A stretch of 64,000 nt of DNA. Source: Kuafuiihalomonas sp039024635. GTDB lineage: Bacteria > Myxococcota > Kuafuiibacteriia > Kuafuiibacteriales > Kuafuiibacteriaceae. The position numbers and the translations under genes are program-made. The notes under the pieces were generated by a model. It had not been told where the DNA came from and made no database searches. It was given only the letters and a program-made list of their open reading frames with translations. This document shows, piece after piece, positions 25,447 to 35,054 of the stretch (position 1 is the stretch's first letter; each line of letters starts with the position of its first letter). The DNA is taken from the NCBI GenBank assembly GCA_039024635.1, contig JBCCQA010000024.1, positions 1 to 64,000 on the forward strand. Direction: 5' to 3'.

Positions 25447-26439
25447 TCAGCGACGAACGACGGTGCTCGAAAAGTCAGCGGCAAGCTCGTCCAACCAAAA
25501 GGTGGGACCGCCTCGACCGCGACCCATGAAGCCCACGTGGCCTCCGTGTCGGGGGAAGAGACCATGGAGCCACTCCGAGTCGTGGAACTGGGCCCTTGGG
25601 ATTGTCTCGCCCGGGTTGAATGGGTCGTCCTCGGCCGCCACGAATAGGGTGGGCACCCGGATCCCCTCGAGGTAGCGCCCGCAGCTCGAACGTTCATAAT
25701 AGTCCCGGGCACTGGCGAAGCCGTGAAGAGCGGCCGTCCCGTGCTCGTCGAAGCTCTCGAAGTTCGTCGCTCGACGGACGGCCTCGATATCGACGCAGCC
25801 AGGATATTGGGCCTCCTTCGCTACGGCTTTCGGTATGAGGGTGCGGAGGAAGTAGCGCACGTAGGTGAGGGAAGACCGGTCCATGTGGGCCCCGCTGGCC
25901 ACGAGGTCGAAGGGCGGCGAAACCACCACCGCTCCTGCGACGGCAGAAGGGACCTCATGTGTGCCCAGCCACTTGGCGATCTGGTTGCCGCCCAAGGACA
26001 CCCCGAAGAGGGTCAATGGAAGCTCAGGATGTCGCTTGACGAGGCCGCGAACCACGAAGTCGAGGTCCGTGGTTTCTCCGCTGTGGTAGAGCCTCCGGGC
26101 TCGGTTCATGGGTCCGCCACAGGAGCGATGCTCCATCACGTAGACGCTGAACCCTCGGGCGTGGAGCGCTCGCGCCACGCCTCGCACGTAGGGCGAGCGG
26201 GCGCTGCCCTCCAACCCATGAAGGAGCAAGGCCATGCCCACGGGCTCGGGGCGGTCCCAGCGGTGGACGCGGAGGAAGTCGTCGTCCGACGTGTTCCAGA
26301 CCTCGAGCAGGCTCGGGCTCTCCGGAACGCGCCGGCCAAAGGCGGCGCCGAGTGTCTGAAGGTGAGCGTTCCGACCCAACGGACGAAACTCAGCCTTCTC
26401 GACCAGCTCTTTGAGGGCGCGGCGAGTCCCCGGACTCAT
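25447..26439 (-). CDS. YheT-family alpha/beta hydrolase (UPF0017)
   Basis: A 330-residue alpha/beta hydrolase. Markers are the N-terminal HLQTLGAAFGRR, GMALLLHGLEGSARSPYVRG, VMEHRSCGGPMNR, the nucleophile elbow GVSLGGNQIAKWLG, and HGGHVGFMG at the C-terminus. This is the YheT/ABHD1-3 group of lipid or ester hydrolases. The start overlaps the recQ stop by 4 bases (ATGA). Confidence 0.88.
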   Translation of the reverse strand: MSPGTRRALKELVEKAEFRPLGRNAHLQTLGAAFGRRVPESPSLLEVWNTSDDDFLRVHRWDRPEPVGMALLLHGLEGSARSPYVRGVARALHARGFSVYVMEHRSCGGPMNRARRLYHSGETTDLDFVVRGLVKRHPELPLTLFGVSLGGNQIAKWLGTHEVPSAVAGAVVVSPPFDLVASGAHMDRSSLTYVRYFLRTLIPKAVAKEAQYPGCVDIEAVRRATNFESFDEHGTAALHGFASARDYYERSSCGRYLEGIRVPTLFVAAEDDPFNPGETIPRAQFHDSEWLHGLFPRHGGHVGFMGRGRGGPTFWLDELAADFSSTVVRR

Positions 26440-28445
26440 GGGGCGGCCACCGTCTCGAGGATTTCGGGTCCGAACTGCTCCAGCTTGGCGGGGCCGATGC
26501 CGGGAAGGGCGGCCAGCTCGTCCAGGGTCCGGGGACGCTCAGCGCATATTCGGATCAGCAGAGCGTCGTGGGCCACAACGTAGGGCGGTTTGCCGAGTCG
26601 CCGCGCGGTGTCGGTTCGCCAGCTTCGCAAGGCGTCGAGCAACAGCTGTTGACCGGCATCGAGCTCAGGGGGCGGGGGCGCGGAGCCGCGCCGGCGTCGC
26701 GTGCGCGATCCGGTCTTGTGCCAGGTAGGTGCCATCAACACCGGTTTCTCGCCCCGAAGCACTTCGACCCCTCGTGCACTGATGGCGATGCGAGGGAAGC
26801 TCGAACCTACGATTCGAGCCAGATCGGCCTGAAGCAGGGCGTCGATGAGCCCTTTAACGACCTTCTTGTCCAGGTGGGCGAGGATCCCGTGGGTCGACAG
26901 TCGGTCCAGTCCCACGTCGACCACGGTCTGGGCCGTGGAGCCGGTCAGTACTTCGAGGATGCGACCCTTGCCGTGCCGTCCCTTCATTCGGGCGATGCAC
27001 GAAAGGGCCATCAAGACCTGCGTCTTGTCATCCCCCTCCAACTCGACCGGAGGCGGGGCCAGGCATCGGTCGCAAACGCCGCAGGCGTCTGGCCGACGAG
27101 GGTCACCGAAGTAGTCGACCAAGTAGCGCCGACGACAGGGGGCTCGGGTGACGTAGCCGATCATGGCGTCCAATCGCTGATGCTCTCGCTTGGCTCGCTC
27201 ATGAAGGACGCTTTCGTCGACGGTCAGTCGCTCGGCCGTATCGCCGGTTTCGAGGTCGATGTCCCCCGCCTGGTCCAGCGCGATCAGGGCGGCCCGGGCG
27301 GCTCCGCCGATCATCCCCTCCAGGCGTCGACTCCAAGCGTCCAGCCCATCGGCCGCCCGCGGCGTGGATTTGAACGCGTCGAAAGCTGCAGCCACGGCCT
27401 CGATACTCGGGCAGGCGGCGTCCGCCCGCATCAGGACGTAGCGAAGGTCAGTCGCGTCGTAGATGAGCACACCCCGGGCTGCTTTTCCGTCTCGTCCTGC
27501 TCGCCCAACCTCCTGGTAGTATGCCTCGGGAGAAGAGGGCAGGTGATAGTGGATCACCGCCCGCACGTCGGCCCTGTCGACGCCCATACCGAACGCGGTC
27601 GTGGCGACGACGACGGGTCGCGACGCCTCCGCGAAGAAGAGCTCGACCTCGTTTCGGGCGCCGCTCGACATGCCCGCGTGGTACGCCCGGGCGTCGAGCC
27701 CGGCTTCGCCCAGGTTGGCTGCGACCTCTTCGGCGTGCTTACGGGTGGCCACGTAGACGATCCCGGCGCCGTCGAGCGAATCGAGTGCTTCTCGGACCGC
27801 CTTCAGCTTGGCTTGTCCTCCTTTGGACTCCACGACCTCCAGCTCCAAGTTGGGGCGGTCGAAGCCCGTCACTATGAAGTTGGGCCGCTCCATCCGAAGT
27901 CGGGCCGCGATGTCTTGTCTGACGAGGGGCGTCGCAGTCGCGGTAAGGGCGGCCAGTCGCTTGGGCTCCAGGTCCGCGAGTAGCGGCCCCAGCCGGTCGT
28001 AGTCGGGACGGAAGTTGTGGCCCCACTGACTGATGCAGTGGGCTTCGTCGATGGCGACCAGTTCGAGGGTGGCTGCCTGCAGTGCGTCGAGAAAGCGACG
28101 GCTCCGAAAGCGCTCTGGGGCCACGTAGAGCAGATCGAGCTCTCCCGCTCGCAGGCGGCCCAGCGTGCGTTCGCCGTCGCTGTCGGCGCTGGTCAAAGAG
28201 GCGGCGGCGACTCCCTTGGCTTCCAGACTTCGGACTTGGTCCCGGATGAGGGCGATCAGGGGAGAGACGACGAGACTAGTCCCGGGAAGGAGGACGGCCG
28301 GGAGCTGGTAGCAAAGGCTCTTGCCGGCGCCGGTCGGCATGACGGCCAGCGTTGGGCGGCCGTCGAGGATCGACTGGACCACCTCTTCCTGGCCAACGCG
28401 AAAATCATCGTGTCCGAAGACGCGCTGCAGCGCTTCCCGAGGCAA
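26436..28445 (-). CDS. recQ: RecQ-family ATP-dependent DNA helicase
   Basis: A 669-residue helicase. Walker A is MPTGAGKSLCYQLPA, motif II is AIDEAHCISQWGH, motif VI is HYHLPSSPEAYYQEVGRAGR, the zinc-binding part has CRRRYLVDYFGD and DACGVCDRC, and the C-terminus has an HRDC-like domain (KPPYVVAHDALL). It unwinds DNA during recombination and fork repair. No ATG fits; TTG at 28445 follows a stop by three codons and begins MPREALQRVFGH, so it is the only good start. Confidence 0.92.
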   Translation of the reverse strand: MPREALQRVFGHDDFRVGQEEVVQSILDGRPTLAVMPTGAGKSLCYQLPAVLLPGTSLVVSPLIALIRDQVRSLEAKGVAAASLTSADSDGERTLGRLRAGELDLLYVAPERFRSRRFLDALQAATLELVAIDEAHCISQWGHNFRPDYDRLGPLLADLEPKRLAALTATATPLVRQDIAARLRMERPNFIVTGFDRPNLELEVVESKGGQAKLKAVREALDSLDGAGIVYVATRKHAEEVAANLGEAGLDARAYHAGMSSGARNEVELFFAEASRPVVVATTAFGMGVDRADVRAVIHYHLPSSPEAYYQEVGRAGRDGKAARGVLIYDATDLRYVLMRADAACPSIEAVAAAFDAFKSTPRAADGLDAWSRRLEGMIGGAARAALIALDQAGDIDLETGDTAERLTVDESVLHERAKREHQRLDAMIGYVTRAPCRRRYLVDYFGDPRRPDACGVCDRCLAPPPVELEGDDKTQVLMALSCIARMKGRHGKGRILEVLTGSTAQTVVDVGLDRLSTHGILAHLDKKVVKGLIDALLQADLARIVGSSFPRIAISARGVEVLRGEKPVLMAPTWHKTGSRTRRRRGSAPPPPELDAGQQLLLDALRSWRTDTARRLGKPPYVVAHDALLIRICAERPRTLDELAALPGIGPAKLEQFGPEILETVAAP

Positions 28446-28536
28446 GGCTCGAAGCTAGTACGCCTCGATCGGTGCATCCACGGCAGATTTCCGAAAATCA
28501 GTGCGAGGCGCGGTCAGACCCCACTAAGCTCCACCC

Positions 28537-29475
28537 ATGATCGATGTCATCGACTGCGGCTACACGATGCCTCGCTACGCAGCCGCCTACCTGATCGTCC
28601 GGAATGGTCGGGCCGCCTTCGTCGACAACAACACCGCCCACGCCGTGCCGCGTATGCTGGAGACCCTCCAGGCTCAGGGTCTCAACCCGGAGGACGTCGA
28701 CTACTGCATCATCACCCACGTCCACTTGGACCACGCCGGTGGCAGCAGCGCGCTGATGAAAGCCTGCCCCAACGCGACCCTCGTCGCCCATCCCCGGGCG
28801 GCTCGGCACGCCATCGACCCCAGCAAGCTGGTCAGCAGCGCCTCCGAGGTGTACGGAGATGCACGCTTTCGCGAGCTCTATGGCGTCATCGAACCCATCG
28901 ACGAAGAGCGGGTCCGAACCATGGAGGACGACGAGACCCTGCGCTTTGCGGACAGGACCCTTCGCTTCCTCCACACCCGAGGACACGCCAATCACCACTT
29001 CGTGATCTTGGTGGAAGAGGACGAGGTCATCTTCACCGGTGACGCTTTCGGTCTGTGCTACCCTGACCTGTGCGCGGAGGGGCTGTTCGCCTTTCCCTCC
29101 ACCAGTCCGACCGACTTCGACGGCCCTCTGGCCCGGGAAGCGGTTCAGCGCATCGTCGACACCGGCGCGAAGACCGCCTATCTGACCCACTTCGGCGGCG
29201 TGACGGATCTGCATGCCGCCTCGGCCCAGCTCATCGGTCACCTGAATGTGTCCGAACGCCTCATGGAAGAGGCCTTCGCCAGCGACCTGCCCGATGACCA
29301 GCTGGAGAGCTACATCGCCCCCCTTCTTCAGGCGCACTTCGAGCAGGCGCTTTCCGGTCGAGCGGTGGCCAAGCAGCCCGAGACCTGGGCCCGCTTGAAG
29401 ATGGATCTGGACCTCAACGCCCAAGGCTTGGCCTTCGTGGCGGCCAAGAAGCGTCGAAAAGCGACCACGTCCTGA
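28537..29475 (+). CDS. metallo-beta-lactamase-fold hydrolase
   Basis: A 312-residue MBL-fold enzyme. The metal motif HVHLDHAGG is near residue 68, further ligands are in HTRGHANHHF and FTGDAFG, and a late histidine occurs in YLTHFGG. The class hydrolyses thioesters, phosphodiesters or lactones, and the substrate is not visible. It has no operon partner: recQ is divergent, with a 91-base gap, and the decarboxylase is convergent, 6 bases away. Confidence 0.85.
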   Translation: MIDVIDCGYTMPRYAAAYLIVRNGRAAFVDNNTAHAVPRMLETLQAQGLNPEDVDYCIITHVHLDHAGGSSALMKACPNATLVAHPRAARHAIDPSKLVSSASEVYGDARFRELYGVIEPIDEERVRTMEDDETLRFADRTLRFLHTRGHANHHFVILVEEDEVIFTGDAFGLCYPDLCAEGLFAFPSTSPTDFDGPLAREAVQRIVDTGAKTAYLTHFGGVTDLHAASAQLIGHLNVSERLMEEAFASDLPDDQLESYIAPLLQAHFEQALSGRAVAKQPETWARLKMDLDLNAQGLAFVAAKKRRKATTS

Positions 29476-29481
29476 CCGACG

Positions 29482-30837
29482 CTATCGGACGTGGCTGCGT
29501 ACAGCCTCGTGTAGTCGAGGCCACCAGTTCTCGTGCTGGGGCTTCATGACGACGCTCCGCAAGAGCGTCACCGTGTCCTGGTCCCAAGCAAGCTCCGGCC
29601 AATGGGGTTCGACCTCGTCTCGGCCAAGCCGAATCATGGCCAAGTGCAGGTCCTGTCCGGGTTCGGCGCGGCCCGTCTCCTCGAAGAGTCGCTGACTCTG
29701 GGCCGAAAGCTCACTGGCCTGCCGAGGGCTTCGGGCACCGAAGCACAGGATGTCCGTGGCCGGCTCCAGAAGTAGCCGAAGCTTGGCATCCTGTTGGAGG
29801 GCTTCGGCCCAGGCCAAGGCGCCTCGCCGTCCGGCAGCCAAGAGCTCACCCAGCCCTTCGTGGGGGCGAAAAGGCACCGCCCTCATGGTGGTCCAGAGCG
29901 CGGCGGCCGCCGCGCCGGGCCGTGAGCACTCCAGGGTCAGCTCGCCCAAGTGCAACTCGTCGGAGCTGAAGTAGGTGTAGGGCGAGTCATGGGCGTGAAA
30001 ACGCCCGACGGTCGGGTCTTTGAAGAAGACGGCGCCGCAGCCGTAGGGCTGCAGACCATGCTTGTGGGGATCGACGACCAAGCTGTCGACCTTGGCCAAG
30101 GCCAGGAAGGGGGCTGCGTCCACCGCCGGTGGATTGCGCTCGGCGAGCAGGCGAAAGAAGCCCCCGTAGGCCGCGTCGGCATGGACCCGAATCCCTCGGG
30201 CATGGGCTCGCTGCACGACTTTGTGGACCGGGTCGACCGCGCCCAGCCCTGTGGTTCCTGGAGTGACGACGATGGTCCCGATGGGCTCGGTATCCAGTAG
30301 CTGGTCCAGCGATTCGAGGTCCATTCGACCGCTGGCGTCGCAAGGGACTGCGTGGCCCTGGATGCCGAGGACTCGACACACTCGCTCGTGGGTGTAGTGG
30401 GCGTTGCGGCCGTAGGCGACGCCGCGGGTCGGGTGGAGTTCTCGAGCGACCCAGAGGGCCTCCAGGTTGGCCATGGTCCCACCCGTCGTGAGGTGACCGA
30501 GCGCCTCCTTCGGCCAGCCAAACAGTCGCTTTAGCTCGCCGATGGCCTCCTTTTCCATCTGGGCGGTGGCGGGACCGCCATCCAGGGCATGGTTGTTGGG
30601 GTTGATCAGGCTCGTCACCGCTTGCGCGACCCACGCCGCGGGATGGGGAGGCTTCAGCATCTGACCGGCGTAGCGAGGGTGGAAGAAGGGGAAGTTGTCC
30701 TGCAGTCGCTCCGTGAGCGCGATCAGGGCACGCTGCGTGGCCTCGTCGGCCACTGGGGTCTCACGGTCGTCCCAGCGATCCTCCCAGGCCCGCAGCCGCT
30801 TCACAGCCTCGTTCAGAGCTTGTTGCCACTCGTCCAT
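29482..30837 (-). CDS. group II pyridoxal-dependent amino acid decarboxylase
   Basis: A 451-residue PLP enzyme. The Schiff-base Lys lies in VVDPHKHGLQPYGCG, the PLP phosphate region in HLTTGGTMANLEAL, and HADAAYGGFFRLL carries the Asp that contacts the pyridine nitrogen. Aromatic/glutamate-type decarboxylases share these. The ATG at 30837 is preceded by AAGAAG. The substrate is not predictable by eye. Confidence 0.87.
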   Translation of the reverse strand: MDEWQQALNEAVKRLRAWEDRWDDRETPVADEATQRALIALTERLQDNFPFFHPRYAGQMLKPPHPAAWVAQAVTSLINPNNHALDGGPATAQMEKEAIGELKRLFGWPKEALGHLTTGGTMANLEALWVARELHPTRGVAYGRNAHYTHERVCRVLGIQGHAVPCDASGRMDLESLDQLLDTEPIGTIVVTPGTTGLGAVDPVHKVVQRAHARGIRVHADAAYGGFFRLLAERNPPAVDAAPFLALAKVDSLVVDPHKHGLQPYGCGAVFFKDPTVGRFHAHDSPYTYFSSDELHLGELTLECSRPGAAAAALWTTMRAVPFRPHEGLGELLAAGRRGALAWAEALQQDAKLRLLLEPATDILCFGARSPRQASELSAQSQRLFEETGRAEPGQDLHLAMIRLGRDEVEPHWPELAWDQDTVTLLRSVVMKPQHENWWPRLHEAVRSHVR

Positions 30838-30880
30838 CGCGCTTCTTAGTAGCATTCACGTTCGACTCTGGGCATGACCC

Positions 30881-31612
30881 ATGACGGTGCCGAGCCTATC
30901 GCTCTTCCTGGCCCTCGCGCTGTCCTCGACTCCCCTCGACGGACCAGGACTGATCCGACGCGCGATCGAAGCCCACGGCGTCGAGCGGCTCAGAACGGCC
31001 CGGGTCGAGTTCGTCTTCCGGGGCGAGCGCTTCGCCATGGCTCGACGGCAGGGGCGCTTCCTCTACGAGCGCCTTCGTCAGACAGTCAACGGCCGGAGGG
31101 AGCGGCTCGTGCTGGGCAACGAGGGGGCAGGCCTCTTCTTGAACGGCCGACCGGTGAACGTCCCCCCCGACCAGCTGGCCGTCCTTGGCGAGAACCTGAA
31201 CTCGGTCGTGTACTTTGCGAGCCTGCCCCTCCCCTTGCTCGATGCTGCGGTCCAGGTCGAACGGAGGCCGGACCAGGCGGTCGGGGGCGTCCAGTACCAG
31301 GTCCTAAAGGTGAGGTTTCGCGAAGAAGGCGGGGGCAGCGACCACGACGACGAGTTCCGCTACTGGCTCGACCGCCAGACCGGACTCATCGCCTTCATGG
31401 CCTACAGCTACGGCCGCAATGAAGGCGGTGTTCGTTTCCGGGTTCCGATCAAGAAGCACGAGGTCGAGGGCGTCGTCTTTACCGACTGGGCCAACTTCGG
31501 GAACGAAGACGAGCGCACGCCCCTGGACGAGCTTCCTCAACTTTGGGAGGCTGGGACGCTCCCCAAGCTCTCGGAGATCGTGCTCGAACAGATCCGAATT
31601 GAACGACCGTGA
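30881..31612 (+). CDS. exported DUF6503-like protein
   Basis: A 243-residue protein. The first 18 residues (VPSLSLFLALALSS) form a signal peptide. The mature part has a repeated beta pattern, with EFRYWLDRQTGLIAFMAYSY and GVRFRVPIKKHEVEGVVF, which I recognise as the DUF6503 type, a LolA-like single-domain envelope protein. The biochemical role is unknown. It stands alone between a divergent decarboxylase and a convergent TSUP permease. Confidence 0.6.
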   Translation: MTVPSLSLFLALALSSTPLDGPGLIRRAIEAHGVERLRTARVEFVFRGERFAMARRQGRFLYERLRQTVNGRRERLVLGNEGAGLFLNGRPVNVPPDQLAVLGENLNSVVYFASLPLPLLDAAVQVERRPDQAVGGVQYQVLKVRFREEGGGSDHDDEFRYWLDRQTGLIAFMAYSYGRNEGGVRFRVPIKKHEVEGVVFTDWANFGNEDERTPLDELPQLWEAGTLPKLSEIVLEQIRIERP

Positions 31613-31685
31613 CAGGGTGATGGGGCCACCCTGGAGATGGACGGCCGACGCCGCCAGGAAGAGATGGCTAGGTCGTGTCGGATCG

Positions 31686-32492
31686 TCAGTTCAACAGCAT
31701 GTCGAGGCCGGCGATGAGGACGAGGGCGGCGACGAGGAGTTTGACCGCGACTGGGGGGACCTTCAGATAGGCGCCGAGGACGGCGCCAACCATGGTGCCG
31801 GCGGCGAGGATCCCGCCAGCCAGCCAGTCCATCTTGTCCTGCAGCGTGAAGACTAGGACCGCGGGGACGGTGAAGATGGCGACCAGCAGGACCTTGATGG
31901 GGTTGGCGTTTTGAACGGGGATGCCCCGAACGCCGACCAGGATGAGGAGAAGGATCACGCCCACACCGGCCTGAATGAAGCCGCCATAGAACCCAGCGCC
32001 GAGAAGACCGAAGGCCTCCAGGGCGGGTCGCCGTTGGCCGCGGGCATCCGCGACGCGCACGAAGAGGAGAGGGAGTCCCAAGATGAGGAGCGCTCCGAAG
32101 ATGGGCTCCAAGATCTCGGCGTCGATGAGCGCCGCCGCCGTCACCCCAAAGGCGGCGCCGACGCAGCTCCACAGGATGGGAGCCCAAGCCAACAACACGT
32201 GGCCCTGACGGTGAAAGGCCGCAGCAGCGGCGGTGTTCTGGAGGAGCACCCCGATACGATTCGTTCCGTTGGCTACGTCGGCCGGGAGCCCAAAGTAGAT
32301 GAGCGCAGGCAGCGTCAAGAAGGACCCGCCACCAGCCAGTGTGTTGACGACCCCGGCCACCAGCCCCGCCCCGCAGACGGCGAGATAGCGAAAAACGGAC
32401 TCGTCCACCCCTTGAGGCTCGATCATCCCGACGGATCGGTCCAGACCGGCAAGCTCCGAGCGGAGATTTGCCAAGCCCTTGGCGTCATTCAC
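31686..32492 (-). CDS. TSUP (TauE/SafE) permease
   Basis: A 268-residue integral membrane protein with seven to eight helices, including the family's LVAGVVNTLAGGGSFLTLP segment. The family moves sulfite, organosulfonates or other small sulfur or carboxylic anions. Two starts are possible (32492 and 32426). Mutual context gives no substrate, although the sulfotransferase in this window shows that sulfur metabolism occurs. Confidence 0.83.
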   Translation of the reverse strand: MNDAKGLANLRSELAGLDRSVGMIEPQGVDESVFRYLAVCGAGLVAGVVNTLAGGGSFLTLPALIYFGLPADVANGTNRIGVLLQNTAAAAAFHRQGHVLLAWAPILWSCVGAAFGVTAAALIDAEILEPIFGALLILGLPLLFVRVADARGQRRPALEAFGLLGAGFYGGFIQAGVGVILLLILVGVRGIPVQNANPIKVLLVAIFTVPAVLVFTLQDKMDWLAGGILAAGTMVGAVLGAYLKVPPVAVKLLVAALVLIAGLDMLLN

Positions 32493-32537
32493 GCTGAGTC
32501 CTCGGCCAGCTGACGAAACCTTAGGTCAGCACCCGCC

Positions 32538-33035
32538 CTAGTGAGCCGTCGGGGCTTCTATCTCGCCAATCTCTTCGATTTCGAGCTCGGGGACGGCGAT
32601 GTCTCCCATGAGCCCGAATGGTTCGGGTGCGCCCATGAGGACGGGGGGTGTCTCGAACCTGGTCGCCTCCTTCGATTCCACCGCTTCACTGGAGTTGGAT
32701 AGACGGTGCACCCCCGCCGCGAGACTGGTCACGATGGCCGCCGCGGTTGCCCAGGTCCGGTGGCGGGCCCACTTCAGCCTCGCCCGAAGGCCGACCGGGC
32801 AGTCGGCGGTGAGTATCGTGCCATCGGCTCGGCGAAAGAGGCGGACGCAGAGTCGTCCTTCGGTGCGGTGGATCAAGTCGACGGATTCCTCCGCCGTCAT
32901 GACCGCGAAGTTGTAGACGTGCTTTTGGCAGCCGCCGCAGAAGCGGCGCCGGTCGTCCCCCGCCATGTCGGCCCACTTGGCGTGGCAGGGGGTGGCGATT
33001 TGAAGCCGGTCGAGCACCGGAAGTCTCTCGGTCAT
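32538..33035 (-). CDS. cysteine-rich membrane protein of unknown function
   Basis: A 165-residue protein. The N-terminus has C17 (ATPCHAKWADMAGD), C33 and C36 (RRFCGGCQKHVYNF), a later GRLCVRLFRRADGTI and TADCPVG, and one hydrophobic helix near residues 90-107. The pattern of a Cys before W-x-x-M, then CxxC and HVYN, recurs in uncharacterised proteins I associate with Acidobacteria and Myxococcota. The last 60 residues form an acidic, Pro-rich tail with no structure signal. It is divergent from the tandem SPFH genes. Metal binding is likely from the cysteines; the function is unknown. Confidence 0.62.
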   Translation of the reverse strand: MTERLPVLDRLQIATPCHAKWADMAGDDRRRFCGGCQKHVYNFAVMTAEESVDLIHRTEGRLCVRLFRRADGTILTADCPVGLRARLKWARHRTWATAAAIVTSLAAGVHRLSNSSEAVESKEATRFETPPVLMGAPEPFGLMGDIAVPELEIEEIGEIEAPTAH

Positions 33036-33150
33036 GTCCCTAGCGACGGGCGAGCTCGGAAAAGGATCTGAGCATGGTCATATTTTTCATGCAGGGCAAC
33101 TTCAGGGGCCCCCCTTGCGGACCGGACCGATGTGAGCGAGCGAGGGAGGC

Positions 33151-34161
33151 ATGTTCGCTTTAGGCCTCCTGGCGGGGCTCTTCGTCGTCTTCGGATGGCG
33201 AGCTCTCGCCGCCGGCTTCTACACCGTGCGTCCCGACGAACGGGCGGTGATCACGACCTTCGGGAGAGCGCAGCGGGCCCCCGGAGGAGGCTTCGTCGAA
33301 GATCCCCACCTCAACGAAGACGAACAGCAGCGCTATCGCTACCCTCGGCTCCAGGTCATCGGTCCTGGTGGGCCCTACTTCAAGTGGCCCTGGCAGGAGG
33401 TGCACAAGGTCAAGGTCGCCACCCAGTCTGTCGATCTGACCTGGGACCCGACCAAGACCCAGCACACGGTCGAGGCGGTCACGAAGGACAACTTGACCAC
33501 CGGGGTGAACGGTCAGATCCGATTCCGGGTCAGCGAACACAACCTTTACGCGTACCTGTTCGGGGTAGACAGCCCGCTCGAACACGTCATCGGCTTCTTC
33601 ATCTCGGTCCTTCGAGAGCGAATCGCGAACTTCGTCGACCCCAAGGGGACGCCGCTCTCCGCGAGCTCAGTCGAAGAAGAAGGGTTAGACGAAACCGTGC
33701 CATCGCCGGCCGCCGAGCTATCGGAAGGGGTATCGATCAACGACCTTCGAAAGAACCTTCCCCTTCTCAATGAATACATGGAGCAGCAGTGCCGAGGCAC
33801 CATCGGTCGCTACGGCATCGAGCTCGACGCGGCGCTGATCACCACCATCGATCCGCCTCATGAAGTGGACCGCGCTCTCTCGGCGATCAACAGTACGCGA
33901 AACCAGGTGGCGGCGGACATCAGTACCGCTCGAGCCGACGCCGAGCAGCAGATCACCATGAGCGAGCGCGCGGTCGACATCGCCGCCAACAACGCCGAGG
34001 CCGAAGTGGCTCCCCTACGAGAGCTGGCCCGGACCCTGACCGAGATTAAAGGGGAGGGCGGCTCTTCCGGGCTCAAGGCCTATCTTCGGAACATGCGGGT
34101 GCCGCTCCTGGGCCGGGCCCGTCGCATCATCCAGGCCGGTGCGCCACGGCAGGTGGGCTGA
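33151..34161 (+). CDS. SPFH/Band 7 domain membrane protein
   Basis: A 336-residue protein with an N-terminal helix and a Band 7/SPFH domain (HflK/stomatin type): RPDERAVITTFGRAQR near residue 28, VEAVTKDNLTTGVNGQIRFR near 110, then a helical C-terminal part with coiled-coil features (DISTARADAEQQITMSERAV). Such proteins form membrane ring scaffolds around proteases and transporters. A GGGAGG-like site precedes the ATG, and the stop overlaps the next gene's start by one base, so the two SPFH proteins are made together. Confidence 0.85.
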   Translation: MFALGLLAGLFVVFGWRALAAGFYTVRPDERAVITTFGRAQRAPGGGFVEDPHLNEDEQQRYRYPRLQVIGPGGPYFKWPWQEVHKVKVATQSVDLTWDPTKTQHTVEAVTKDNLTTGVNGQIRFRVSEHNLYAYLFGVDSPLEHVIGFFISVLRERIANFVDPKGTPLSASSVEEEGLDETVPSPAAELSEGVSINDLRKNLPLLNEYMEQQCRGTIGRYGIELDAALITTIDPPHEVDRALSAINSTRNQVAADISTARADAEQQITMSERAVDIAANNAEAEVAPLRELARTLTEIKGEGGSSGLKAYLRNMRVPLLGRARRIIQAGAPRQVG

Positions 34162-35039
34162 TGTTCGGTCTGGTCGAGCTCGGCGCTGGTTTTCTGGTGG
34201 GCACCATCGTGCTCCCGACCCTATTCGGTGTCTCGAAGGCCCTCGGCCTCTACGCCGTCGTCCGGGAGCGAGAAGCCCAAGTCTTTACGCTCTTTGGTCG
34301 AGTGCTGGGCGTCCTCGACGAACCTGGACTTCGCTTTCCCATCCAGCGCTTCGGCCTCAAGGCGGTCCTCGTACCCTTTTTCGGCAAGAGGCAGACCGTG
34401 AACCAGTGCCTGCGTCAGCGCTACCTGAGGGAGCAGATGATCAACTCCGAGGAGGGAACGCCGATGGGTGTCGGCATCTGGTACGAGATGCAGGTCAACG
34501 CTCCCATCAAGTACCTGTTCGAGAACTCGAATCCTGAAGGCTCATTGGAGGCCAACGTGGCCAGCTCCACCATCTCCACCCTCAGCAACCTGGAGATGGA
34601 GAAGATGCTCGAGAATCGACACAGTCTCAGCCGAACCGTCCGTCAGACCGTTTCCCCTCTCTCGGAACGTTGGGGCTACCGTTTGGGCTCGGTCTACATA
34701 CGAAAGGTGGCTTTCACCGATCGCCAGATGGTCGACAACATCACCGAGAAGGTCGTCAAACGACTCGTCCAGGTGACCTCGGCGATGAAGCAGGATGGAG
34801 AGAACCGGGTCGGCCTCATCAAGAGTGAGACCGCCAAGCGGGTCTCCAATAAGATGGCCGAGGCCAGCGCCCGCCGGCCCCAGGTCGTCGGCCGGGCGCT
34901 CAACGAGATCGCTCGGGTGGATGCCGAGATTCTTGACGCCGTCATCGATGTGATGGAGGCCGAGAAACTCCTCAGCTCAGAGGCGCCCATCGAGGTCGTC
35001 CCAACCGGAGCCTCGGTGCTGATCCAAAGCGGAGGCTGA
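34161..35039 (+). CDS. second SPFH/Band 7 domain membrane protein
   Basis: A 292-residue SPFH protein. The N-terminal helix (FLVGTIVLPTLFGVSKAL) precedes VREREAQVFTLFGRV and the family's long helical arm (AMKQDGENRVGLIKSETAK). It overlaps the preceding SPFH gene by one base, like HflK/HflC pairs. Sequence is distinct from HflC, so the pair is labelled by domain only. Confidence 0.83.
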   Translation: MFGLVELGAGFLVGTIVLPTLFGVSKALGLYAVVREREAQVFTLFGRVLGVLDEPGLRFPIQRFGLKAVLVPFFGKRQTVNQCLRQRYLREQMINSEEGTPMGVGIWYEMQVNAPIKYLFENSNPEGSLEANVASSTISTLSNLEMEKMLENRHSLSRTVRQTVSPLSERWGYRLGSVYIRKVAFTDRQMVDNITEKVVKRLVQVTSAMKQDGENRVGLIKSETAKRVSNKMAEASARRPQVVGRALNEIARVDAEILDAVIDVMEAEKLLSSEAPIEVVPTGASVLIQSGG

Positions 35040-35054
35040 CGCACTCAACCGAAC

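Noticed and set aside
26568..27983. 471-codon open frame on the plus strand opposite recQ.
   Set aside because: All helicase motifs are in the minus-strand frame, and the antisense frame has no recognisable pattern.
31613..31633. 7-bp inverted repeat (CAGGGTG/CACCCTG) after the DUF6503-like gene.
   Set aside because: It has no T tract and a short stem with a GC-rich background, so it is not called a terminator.
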